Shown: piece by piece, positions 1 to 5,552 of the stretch
Layout of the letters: every line of letters begins with the position of its first letter
Numbering within the stretch: position 1 is the first letter of the stretch
Assembly: GCA_900317795.1 (NCBI GenBank)
Contig: ONIF01000141.1
Coordinates: forward strand, 1-5,552
Direction of reading: 5' to 3'
Source: an uncultured Eubacteriales bacterium
Lineage (GTDB): Bacteria > Bacillota > Clostridia > Oscillospirales > Acutalibacteraceae
Length of the DNA stretch: 5,552 nt
Notes under the pieces: generated by a model
Told to the model about the DNA's origin: nothing
Database searches by the model: none
What the model saw: the letters and a program-made list of their open reading frames with translations, nothing else
Translations under genes and position numbers: made by a program

Positions 1-2145
1 TTCTTCCTTGCTTTCTTCTTCGTCCATTTCCTCGGCAGTCTTTATTTTGGCAAGTTCCTCTATGCATTTCTTTTTCAAGTCCTCAACTTCGTCAATGTCG
101 GTTGCGTTGTTGATTTGTTTAGCATATATTTCCATGAGTTTAGTGACTTCATCAGCCTGCTTTATACGATACTCATTTCCTGCAATAGAACTTCTTATTT
201 CCGTGACAGCGGATTGCCTTTTTGCTTTAAGTTCGTTTTGAGCCTGTATGCTTGCCTGTCTTTCGGCTTCAATACGGCTTTTTTCAGCTTCGGCAGAGTT
301 TTCGGCATCAACCTGTTCTCTTGTTTTTATTTTCTTTATCTCGGCAATTACTTCATTGTAAAGGGTATTGACTTCCGAAGCACTTTCGGCATTTTTGAAA
401 GACTCTATATATTCTTCAACAAGTTCATCTACTTGAGCCTGTTCCTCGTCTGCATAGTCTATTTCCTCAACAAATGCCCTAAGCATATTTTCGGCATTTT
501 TCTTACCCTCGTTAAGAACTCTTTCAAGTTCTTCGTCATCGTTGAGTGACCATTGTTTCTCACCGTCATACCAGTATATTTCACCGTTGTTATAGGCATT
601 CTGGAAAGAGGTTACATTTGGTTTTGAACCGCCGTAGGTGTTGTACCATACATCGGGATAGAGGGGAGAGGGGTTTTCCACAGCCTTAGATACATCAACA
701 TCGGGGCTTTCACCGTCACGCACTTTTCTTGCAACGATAACTATTCTGAAATCGTCAAAGTCGTATGCACAGGTTGACAAAGTTAATATAGTATCGTTTT
801 CGTTGAGGTCAACAGGGCAGTTGACAAGAGAACGCACTCTTAAATTATAAACGAAGTCGAGGAAATCGTAATCGCTTACAAAGTCGCCCCTTAAATAGTT
901 GAAAGGAGTGCCTTGGGATTCGAGGGTATTTGTTTTGAAGAAAGCGACAATTTTCCATTTGCTTTTTTCGTAGATAGTGTTGAAAGTAAATGTAGGGGTT
1001 TGTTTATAGAAGTTGATACCGTAATTCTGACCTCTCTCGACGTAGTAGGCGAGATTGGCAAACATTCTGCCGTCTTGCATATGGTGACCGTGAATAATCA
1101 TATTTTTGGCATCGAGAGAACTTCTGTAATCCATGAATACCGTGCCGTATTTGGAGTAATTTCCATAGAAATCTCTATGGAGATAGTATTCGCTGTCAAC
1201 ACCGTCTTGGGGTTTTACTACAACGAAATCAATGATAGTATTGGGAACGTTTATCCAGCCGATTGTATCGGGATTGGCTTTAAGGAGCTGAGAGAAGTCT
1301 GAAATGACACCCTCCGAGCCGTCGGTTGGCAGTTTGGAAACTTCTTTTTTAGGGGTGCCGTTATCATCTTTTTCGCCCTCGGTAGTGGAAACAAGGAGGT
1401 CTTTTATATCGTCTGTCATTTTATCGTTTGTGGCAGGCTCTACTACGAGTATTTGCACGAGTATATAGGAAGATACAAGGAAAGTGCATATCGCAAGAAT
1501 GAGGATTATTTTTCTGACAACATCAAGAGGTCTGTCGCCCGAGCAGGGGATAAATCTTTTCCAGAAAGCCTCTTTTGAACTTGGATTGGCAACAGCGGTT
1601 GCAACGCTGTATAATTCAGCGGTAAAGCTGATATTCAGCACGTCAAATTTCGGGAGAATGACAAGAAGTTTATTGTTGTATTCAACTGCATAGGCATATA
1701 CAGGGCGATTTTCGATAGTAATGATACTTTGAGTAATGTCGATAGGTTCGGTATCGGCATTTTTATTTTTTCTTGATTTTTTATTTTTCTTTGCAGGGGA
1801 TTTTGAGGAATTTTGTTTTTCGGTGTCGGTGTCATTAGGGTCTTTATATTCGGCTTCAATTCTTTGAATTTTGCCGAGAATGCCAATGCTTTCAAAAAAT
1901 TCTTTTGCTTTTTCACTGCTGTCCTCCGAGAGAACGTCTGCAATCATGATAAGCCCTATTTTTTCATCACCCGATTCGGATACTTTGAGGGCTTCGGAAA
2001 TGCTTTTCTGATTGAGATTGACTTCCGTTTTGTAAATGATGTTGACATTTATGTCATTGAGTTTTTTGACTGTTTCATCAAAGCCGTTTTCGGAAGTCTG
2101 TCCAAAAGACCTGCCCTCTCTCGGAAAGTATATTTCAGCATTCAT
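1..2145 (-). CDS. srtB: Multidomain class B sortase (3' end beyond window)
   Basis: Sortases are membrane transpeptidases that cut a sorting signal and join the protein to peptidoglycan. The frame is open from 2145 to the window edge (715 codons, no stop). Residues 1-95 form an alpha/beta domain weakly like CinA/MoaB. Residues 96-131 are a Lys-rich, probably disordered linker, followed by a second small cytoplasmic segment (about 132-200). One membrane segment lies at about 213-235, with basic residues (KRF, RP, RK) before it, which predicts N-inside topology. The sortase domain is about 276-475: His354 in IIHGHHMQDGRMF, Cys459 in TLSTC and Arg467 in DDFRIVIVAR make the catalytic triad, and the spacing fits class B. 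A Tyr/Trp/Gly-rich segment follows, then an acidic helical extension (536-715) with two internal repeats. ATG 2145 is preferred to ATG 2151 because GGAG (2155-2158) sits 9 bases upstream rather than 3. The class is certain; the roles of the outer domains are unknown. Confidence 0.93.
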   Translation of the reverse strand, partial: MNAEIYFPREGRSFGQTSENGFDETVKKLNDINVNIIYKTEVNLNQKSISEALKVSESGDEKIGLIMIADVLSEDSSEKAKEFFESIGILGKIQRIEAEYKDPNDTDTEKQNSSKSPAKKNKKSRKNKNADTEPIDITQSIITIENRPVYAYAVEYNNKLLVILPKFDVLNISFTAELYSVATAVANPSSKEAFWKRFIPCSGDRPLDVVRKIILILAICTFLVSSYILVQILVVEPATNDKMTDDIKDLLVSTTEGEKDDNGTPKKEVSKLPTDGSEGVISDFSQLLKANPDTIGWINVPNTIIDFVVVKPQDGVDSEYYLHRDFYGNYSKYGTVFMDYRSSLDAKNMIIHGHHMQDGRMFANLAYYVERGQNYGINFYKQTPTFTFNTIYEKSKWKIVAFFKTNTLESQGTPFNYLRGDFVSDYDFLDFVYNLRVRSLVNCPVDLNENDTILTLSTCAYDFDDFRIVIVARKVRDGESPDVDVSKAVENPSPLYPDVWYNTYGGSKPNVTSFQNAYNNGEIYWYDGEKQWSLNDDEELERVLNEGKKNAENMLRAFVEEIDYADEEQAQVDELVEEYIESFKNAESASEVNTLYNEVIAEIKKIKTREQVDAENSAEAEKSRIEAERQASIQAQNELKAKRQSAVTEIRSSIAGNEYRIKQADEVTKLMEIYAKQINNATDIDEVEDLKKKCIEELAKIKTAEEMDEEESKEE
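16..498 (-). repeat. Two diverged repeats in the sortase C-terminal extension
   Basis: This is a protein-level repeat. Residues about 550-615 (DNA 301-498) and 642-710 (DNA 16-222) align along their length. Each opens with a helical stretch, passes a middle helix containing xEYIESFxNA or MEIYAKQINNA, and ends in a helix with an EV near its start and KIKT close to its end (KIKT at 605-608 and 700-703, a period of 95 residues). A charged linker rich in Glu, Ala, Lys and Arg (616-639) separates them. The pattern suggests three-helix bundles of the kind found in Gram-positive surface proteins. More copies may follow beyond the window edge. Confidence 0.6.
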
Positions 2146-2154
2146 GTCCATTCA

Positions 2155-2158
2155 CTCC
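2155..2158 (-). promoter_or_regulatory. Ribosome binding site deciding the sortase start
   Basis: GGAG, read on the minus strand, lies in the 15 bases between the thiI stop codon (2161-2163) and the sortase ATG at 2145. Two in-frame ATGs exist, at 2151 and 2145. Spacing is 3 bases to the first and 9 to the second, so 2145 is the better start. The tight spacing suggests that sortase translation may be coupled to thiI. Confidence 0.7.
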
Positions 2159-2160
2159 AA

Positions 2161-3330
2161 TCATTCAATGTTTGTCAGTTTTACGCCCTCAACGGCTCTT
2201 TGAATAAGTCCCTTGCAGTCAAGTTTATTTTGTTCTGCAATCACTTCGGAAAGTACGGGTTTGGTTTTCGGGTGTTTGGGTGTAAATACGGTACAGCAGT
2301 CCTCATAGGGCTGTATGGAAACTTCAAAAGTATCTATTTTTCTTGAAACAGAGATAATTTCTTCTTTATCCATTCCGATAAGAGGTCTGAAAACGGGCAT
2401 ATTGCAGGCATTGTCCGTGCATTCTATTGCATTTAAAGTCTGACTTGCGACTTGTCCCAGACTTTCGCCCGTAATGAGTGCATGACAGCCGTTTTTTCTT
2501 GCAATTTCCTCTGCAATTTCCATCATAAATCTACGCATAATAATAGTGAAATAGTCCTCTTTGCATTTTTCTCTGATTTGTTCTTGAATTTCCGTGAAAG
2601 GCACGGTAAACATTTTCATTCTTCCGCTGTATTTTGCAACTCTTTGGAGAAGTTCAATCACTTTTTCTTCAGCCCTAATACTTGTATAGGGAGGGCTTGC
2701 AAAATGTACGGCTGTAAGTTCAAGACCTCTTTTAGCCATCATGTAGGAGGCAACAGGACTGTCAATACCGCCCGATATAAGTACACAAGCTTTTCCGCCC
2801 GTACCTACGGGAATACCGCCAGCACCTCTGATAAGTCCTGCTCTGATATATGCCCCGAAATCCCTTATTTCAACAGTAACCGTCACATCGGGGTTATGCA
2901 CATCAACGGATATATTCGGGAAATTGTCCGAAAGATAACCGCCGACTTCCTCGCATATTTCGGGTGATTTATACGGGAATTTTTTATCCGAACGCTTTGC
3001 CTCGACTTTAAAAGTTTTGGGTGTATCGAAAGTATCTGCAAGATATTCCACAGCGGCTTGTTTTATTTTGTCAATATCTTTTTCGGTAACGCAGGCTCTC
3101 GAAAATGCAGCTATTCCAAAGACTTTTGAAACGCAGTCCTCCACTTCGTCAAAATCCGTGTCATCATGCACGGGGGATATGCTGATAGTAGATTGTGCGA
3201 TTTGAACATGAAATTCACCTATTTTTGCAAGCCGTCTTTTGAGGTTTCTCATAAGAGCGTCTTCAAAGTTTTTCCTGTTCAGTCCCTTTAAAACGATTTC
3301 ACCCAATTTTATAAGTATAATTTCTTTCAT
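2161..3330 (-). CDS. thiI: ThiI, tRNA uridine-8 4-thiouridine synthetase
   Basis: ThiI adenylates uridine 8 of tRNA with ATP and replaces its oxygen with sulfur, giving 4-thiouridine, a near-UV sensor. In some bacteria it also takes part in making the thiamin thiazole. The 389 residues comprise an N-terminal ferredoxin-like region, a THUMP tRNA-binding domain (about 60-165) and a PP-loop ATP pyrophosphatase domain with SGGIDSPV at 186-193. The conserved Cys pair Cys345-Cys346 lies in PYEDCCTVFTPKHP, at the site of the catalytic Cys344 of E. coli. The C-terminal rhodanese domain of the 482-residue E. coli enzyme is absent, as in the B. subtilis type (about 400 residues). Such short forms take sulfur from a dedicated desulfurase, which is the gene just upstream. 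AAGGAG lies 8 bases before the ATG. The protein appears full length. Confidence 0.97.
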   Translation of the reverse strand: MKEIILIKLGEIVLKGLNRKNFEDALMRNLKRRLAKIGEFHVQIAQSTISISPVHDDTDFDEVEDCVSKVFGIAAFSRACVTEKDIDKIKQAAVEYLADTFDTPKTFKVEAKRSDKKFPYKSPEICEEVGGYLSDNFPNISVDVHNPDVTVTVEIRDFGAYIRAGLIRGAGGIPVGTGGKACVLISGGIDSPVASYMMAKRGLELTAVHFASPPYTSIRAEEKVIELLQRVAKYSGRMKMFTVPFTEIQEQIREKCKEDYFTIIMRRFMMEIAEEIARKNGCHALITGESLGQVASQTLNAIECTDNACNMPVFRPLIGMDKEEIISVSRKIDTFEVSIQPYEDCCTVFTPKHPKTKPVLSEVIAEQNKLDCKGLIQRAVEGVKLTNIE

Positions 3331-3376
3331 TTAAAAATCTCCTTAAAAAATACATCTGAAAAGAAGTTTATCACGT

Positions 3377-4492
3377 TTACTTTATTTTTGCAAGAGTATT
3401 ATTTGCATTTATAACGGCTTTTACAAGTTCGTCAATATCGGATTTGGAATTGTATCTTGAAAAGCTTACTCTCAAAGCGGAATTGATAAGATTGTCACTC
3501 AGTCCCATAGCCGTAAGGACATGGCTTTTTTTGCCTTTTGCACAAGCCGAACCGCTTGAAATGTATATATTTTTTTCTTCAAGATAGTGAAGCATAGTTT
3601 CGGACTTGATACCCTCAACGGAAAAGTTGATGATATAGGGCAGGCAGTTTTCATTTGAATTGATATGCACGTTGGAAATGTCTTTGAGTTTTTCACGGCA
3701 GTATGTGTTTAATTCATGCATGAATTGAAGTTCCTTGTTCATGTCAGGCAAATTTTTGACAGCCTCACCCATGCCGCAAATATTGGGGAGGGGTTCTGTA
3801 CCCGGACGGATTTTCTTTTCCTGTTCACCACCGTAATGCAGGGGAATAATTCTTGCCCCCTTTCTTAAATAGAGAATGCCTGCACCTTTCGGACCGTGTA
3901 TTTTATGAGAACTTGCGGTTAATATATCTATGCCGAGTTTTTTTGGTTTAAGAGGAATTTTGCCGAAAGCCTGCACGGCATCGACATGGAAAAGGGCAGG
4001 AGAATTTGTTTTATCAATGATTTTTCTGACTTTCTCAATGGGATTGATAAAGCCTGTTTCATTGTTGACAGCCATTGTACTGACAAGGATAGTATCTTTT
4101 GTGACAGCGTTTGCAAGCTCGTCAAAGGAGTTGATATAAATGACTTCAAAGCCGTCTTTTTCAAGCTTTTGCATACTTTCTATTACAGAGGAATGTTCCA
4201 TAGAGGTTGTGACAATTCTGTTTCCCCGTCTTTTCAATGCACCGACTGCACCGAATACAGCGGTATTATTTCCCTCTGTACCGCCCGAAGTAAAATAGAT
4301 TTCCTCTTTTTCGGCAGAAAGAAAGTCTGCCACAGTTTTTCTGACGGCTTCCAGTTCCTTTTGAGCCTCATAGCCTTTTTTGTGCAGTGATGAGGGATTG
4401 CCGTAATGTTCGGTCATTATTTCAATCATTTTTTCAACAGCCTGCTGACAGACTTTTGTAGTGGCACTGTTATCCAAATAAATCTCTTTCAA
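3377..4492 (-). CDS. nifZ: Cysteine desulfurase, NifZ/IscS type (group I)
   Basis: This PLP enzyme converts cysteine to alanine and holds the sulfur as a persulfide for transfer. Visible landmarks in the 371 residues are LDNSATT at 6-12, His100 (stacks on PLP), Asp171 and Gln174, the PLP lysine Lys197 in SSHKIHGPKG, RPGTEP at 229-234, and the persulfide cysteine Cys317 in SSGSACAKG. The SSGSAC context and overall length fit group I (IscS/NifS) rather than SufS. The loop after Cys317 is about two residues shorter than in E. coli IscS. It lies 46 bases upstream of thiI on the same strand, the arrangement of B. subtilis nifZ-thiI, so its main client is probably ThiI. The symbol follows B. subtilis use and does not mean the unrelated nitrogenase nifZ; iscS or nifS would be acceptable family names. 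Translation starts at TTG. Confidence 0.95.
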   Translation of the reverse strand: MKEIYLDNSATTKVCQQAVEKMIEIMTEHYGNPSSLHKKGYEAQKELEAVRKTVADFLSAEKEEIYFTSGGTEGNNTAVFGAVGALKRRGNRIVTTSMEHSSVIESMQKLEKDGFEVIYINSFDELANAVTKDTILVSTMAVNNETGFINPIEKVRKIIDKTNSPALFHVDAVQAFGKIPLKPKKLGIDILTASSHKIHGPKGAGILYLRKGARIIPLHYGGEQEKKIRPGTEPLPNICGMGEAVKNLPDMNKELQFMHELNTYCREKLKDISNVHINSNENCLPYIINFSVEGIKSETMLHYLEEKNIYISSGSACAKGKKSHVLTAMGLSDNLINSALRVSFSRYNSKSDIDELVKAVINANNTLAKIK

Positions 4493-4505
4493 AAATCAAC
4501 ACTCC
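4490..4505 (-). promoter_or_regulatory. RBS and TTG start of the cysteine desulfurase
   Basis: On the minus strand GGAG (4502-4505) is followed after 9 bases by TTG (4490-4492), and then by the conserved start KEIYLDNSATT. An in-frame TGA (4496-4498) lies two codons upstream, so no earlier start is possible. The next ATG, at codon 22, would delete the conserved LDNSATT strand. TTG is therefore very probably the real initiation codon. Confidence 0.85.
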
Positions 4506-4513
4506 TATTTTTT

Positions 4514-4577
4514 AATGAGGAATTAGGAGTGAGGAATGGTAAATATTTCGCATTCCTAATTTCTCATCTATAATTTA
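4514..4577. repeat. Inverted-repeat element, copy 1 (upstream of spoVAC)
   Basis: The left arm (4514-4538) is built of GAGGAAT/TAGGA units and the right arm (4551-4577) of their complements (CATTCCTAAT, TTCTCATC). Bases 4514-4531 can pair with 4551-4568, with three differences, around a 19-base loop. The arms match copy 2 at 22 of 25 and 24 of 27 positions. The copy lies 8 bases from the desulfurase ribosome binding site, so in that transcript it would fold in the 5' leader. No coding capacity; it looks like a short non-autonomous intergenic repeat. Confidence 0.75.
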
Positions 4578-4645
4578 AAAAAATTACTGATTTGCAATGA
4601 ATTTATAGTATGAAATAAGGCAAAATAATAAAAGGGGGATATTTT

Positions 4646-5083
4646 ATGAATATATCGCAGAACGAATATTCAAAAATGGTTGATAAGACATCGCCTGCAA
4701 GCAAGGTTTTAAAAAACTGTATCAATGCATTTCTGACAGGCGGATTGATATGTATTGCAGGGCAGGCTCTTACGGACACATATCAGTATATTTTGGGTAT
4801 GGATATAAAAGATGCCCGATGTTTTACGAGTATATCGCTTATATTTTTAAGTGCCTTGTTCACGGCATTAAGCTGGTATGACAATATAGCCAAGTTTGCA
4901 GGTGCAGGCACGCTTGTGCCGATTACAGGCTTTGCCAATGCGGTTGTATCTCCTGCAATGGAATTCAGGAGTGAGGGCTATATAGGCGGACTGGGTGCAA
5001 AAATGTTTGTGATTGCAGGACCTGTTATCGTCTATGGGATTGTTTCGTCAATTTTATACGGTCTGATACTCTGCCTTTTTTAA
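4646..5083 (+). CDS. spoVAC: Stage V sporulation protein AC (SpoVAC)
   Basis: SpoVAC is an inner-membrane protein of the spore, part of the SpoVA complex that moves dipicolinic acid. It has been described as a mechanosensitive channel needed for DPA uptake in sporulation and its release in germination. The 145 residues match the family length (about 150). A polar N-terminus of about 24 residues precedes hydrophobic segments at about 26-45 (AFLTGGLICIAGQ), 60-77 and 117-145. The conserved core FAGAGTLVPITGFANAV (84-100) is followed by VSPAMEFRSEG. The N-terminal extension and the GGLICIAGQ motif favour SpoVAC over the shorter paralogue SpoVAE. GGGGGA lies 6 bases before the ATG. It stands alone: the usual partners spoVAD and spoVAE do not follow, and inverted-repeat elements flank it on both sides. 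I saw no convincing sigma-G promoter. Confidence 0.93.
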   Translation: MNISQNEYSKMVDKTSPASKVLKNCINAFLTGGLICIAGQALTDTYQYILGMDIKDARCFTSISLIFLSALFTALSWYDNIAKFAGAGTLVPITGFANAVVSPAMEFRSEGYIGGLGAKMFVIAGPVIVYGIVSSILYGLILCLF

Positions 5084-5091
5084 CAACGAGG

Positions 5092-5167
5092 AATGAGGAA
5101 TTGGGAGCGGGGAATGAAAGTACAGGTATAAAAAATTCCTCATTCCTAATTCCTCATTTCTAATTTA
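5092..5167. repeat. Inverted-repeat element, copy 2 (downstream of spoVAC)
   Basis: This is the second copy of the family at 4514-4577, in the same orientation, starting 9 bases after the spoVAC stop. Bases 5091-5115 pair with 5135-5159 across 25 positions: 20 Watson-Crick pairs, 4 G-T/U pairs and 1 C-A mismatch, around a 19-base A-rich loop. Compared with copy 1 the centre carries 12 more bases, including an extra ATTCCT unit that lengthens the stem. No T-run follows the right arm, so it is not a classical intrinsic terminator, but as a strong hairpin just after spoVAC it could protect the mRNA 3' end. Confidence 0.8.
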
Positions 5168-5180
5168 TGCAAAATTTCCC

Positions 5181-5209
5181 TTGTAAAGTTGATATAAATA
5201 TGTTATTAT
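5181..5209 (+). promoter_or_regulatory. Probable sigma-A promoter of the flavin reductase-like gene
   Basis: A -35 hexamer TTGTAA (5181-5186) is followed after 17 bases by the -10 hexamer TATTAT (5204-5209, 5 of 6), with an extended -10 TG at 5201-5202. Transcription would start near 5216, giving a leader of about 27 bases that contains the GGGAG ribosome binding site (5231-5235). A competing reading is TTGATA (5189-5194) with TATACT (5210-5215), but its spacing is only 15. Confidence 0.5.
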
Positions 5210-5242
5210 TATACTCAGATAAAAAACGAAGGGAGAAATTTT

Positions 5243-5552
5243 ATGTACGACAAGTTATTGACATCACTGTCATACGGAATGTTTGCATTGGGTGCCAAAG
5301 GCGAGTATTCACCGACAGCCTGTATTGTAAATACGGTTGTTCAGGTGTCATCATATCCTGTAACTATTGCGGTAAGCGTAAACCACAGCAATTATACAAA
5401 TGAATGTATCAAGAGGACAGGTCAGTTTACTGTAAGCGTGCTTTCGGAGAATACATCGGGAGCGGTAATAGGTGCATTGGGATTTAATTCGGGTCGTGAC
5501 GGCAATAAGCTCAACAATGTAAAACACAAGATACTCAAAGAGGGCGAGCCTG
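5243..5552 (+). CDS. Flavin reductase-like / flavoredoxin protein (3' end beyond window)
   Basis: Only the first 103 codons are present. They match the start of the FMN-binding split-barrel flavin reductase family. Features typical of the clostridial flavoredoxin / high-molecular-weight rubredoxin branch are SYGMFALGAK (9-18), an NTVVQVSSYPVTIAVSVN stretch (30-47) forming barrel strands, FTVSVLSENT (62-71), and GFNSGRDGNK (80-89), which in relatives contributes to FMN binding. Such proteins bind FMN and pass electrons to partner proteins, oxygen or nitric oxide. Some carry a C-terminal rubredoxin domain, but that end is outside the window, so the subtype cannot be decided. GGGAG lies 7 bases before the ATG, and the gene has its own probable promoter, so it is not simply the end of a spoVA operon. 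Confidence 0.85.
   Translation, partial: MYDKLLTSLSYGMFALGAKGEYSPTACIVNTVVQVSSYPVTIAVSVNHSNYTNECIKRTGQFTVSVLSENTSGAVIGALGFNSGRDGNKLNNVKHKILKEGEP

Noticed and set aside
115..549. 144-codon plus-strand open frame
   Set aside because: It lies wholly opposite the sortase C-terminal region. Its Phe/Ser-rich translation is the antisense image of Glu/Lys-rich helices, and the sortase frame is the real one.
913..1302. 129-codon plus-strand open frame
   Set aside because: It is antisense to the catalytic sortase domain with no recognisable family, so it is a codon-usage shadow.
1813..2967. Plus-strand open frames of 177 and 171 codons (1813-2346 and 2452-2967)
   Set aside because: They are antisense to the sortase N-terminus and thiI, both firmly identified. 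The translations are low-complexity and resemble no family.
3928..4390. Open frames on both strands within the desulfurase gene
   Set aside because: They overlap a full-length, motif-complete cysteine desulfurase and show no independent signal.
4569..4574. Perfect TATAAT on the plus strand inside repeat copy 1
   Set aside because: No acceptable -35 hexamer is found 16-18 bases upstream, and the A+T-rich setting makes a chance match likely. The base that creates it is not shared with copy 2.
4592..4619. Candidate minus-strand promoter for the desulfurase cluster (TTGCAA with ATTATA, or TATAAA near 4606)
   Set aside because: Neither pairing gives both a good -35 and a good -10 at normal spacing. 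A promoter is expected between 4514 and 4645 but cannot be placed.
4599..4627. Possible sigma-G promoter for spoVAC (GAATT, 17 bases, CAAAATA)
   Set aside because: Transcription would begin at about 4634, inside the GGGGGA ribosome binding site, leaving no usable leader. The hexamers are also imperfect.
5091..5170. Intrinsic terminator after spoVAC
   Set aside because: The hairpin is strong but A+T-rich and is not followed by a T-run, so it is reported as a repeat element instead.
5167..5403. 78-codon plus-strand frame with CxxC-like cysteines
   Set aside because: It overlaps the flavin reductase-like gene in another frame, has no ribosome binding site, and the cysteines come from frame-shifted codons.

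Overview
The window looks like chromosomal DNA from a low-GC, endospore-forming Gram-positive bacterium of the class Clostridia. The support is a spoVAC-type sporulation gene, a class B sortase, a Bacillus-type ThiI without rhodanese domain, AGGAG-type ribosome binding sites, and A+T-rich intergenic DNA. Genus cannot be fixed from the sequence alone.

About 80% of the window (1-4492) is a three-gene cluster on the minus strand. In transcription order it holds a group I cysteine desulfurase (NifZ/IscS type, with a TTG start), thiI (tRNA 4-thiouridine synthetase), and a very long class B sortase that runs off the left edge. The desulfurase and ThiI form a recognised pair: the desulfurase supplies persulfide sulfur and ThiI delivers it to tRNA uridine 8. 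The sortase starts 15 bases after the thiI stop and is probably read from the same transcript, although its job (anchoring proteins at the cell surface) is unrelated.

The right part, on the plus strand, holds a stand-alone spoVAC (4646-5083) and the first 103 codons of a flavin reductase-like (flavoredoxin / high-molecular-weight rubredoxin type) protein that runs off the right edge (5243-5552). The flavin gene has a good extended -10 promoter. Two related copies of a 64-76 bp inverted-repeat element (4514-4577 and 5092-5167) bracket spoVAC in the same orientation. They fill most of the two intergenic gaps.

The most unusual item is the sortase. A normal class B sortase is roughly 250 residues; this one has at least 715. 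It has a cytoplasmic N-terminal domain that faintly resembles the CinA/MoaB fold, a Lys-rich linker, one membrane segment, a catalytic domain that looks intact, and a charged helical C-terminal extension containing two copies of a repeat of about 68 residues. No CRISPR array, tRNA, rRNA, transposase or phage gene is visible.
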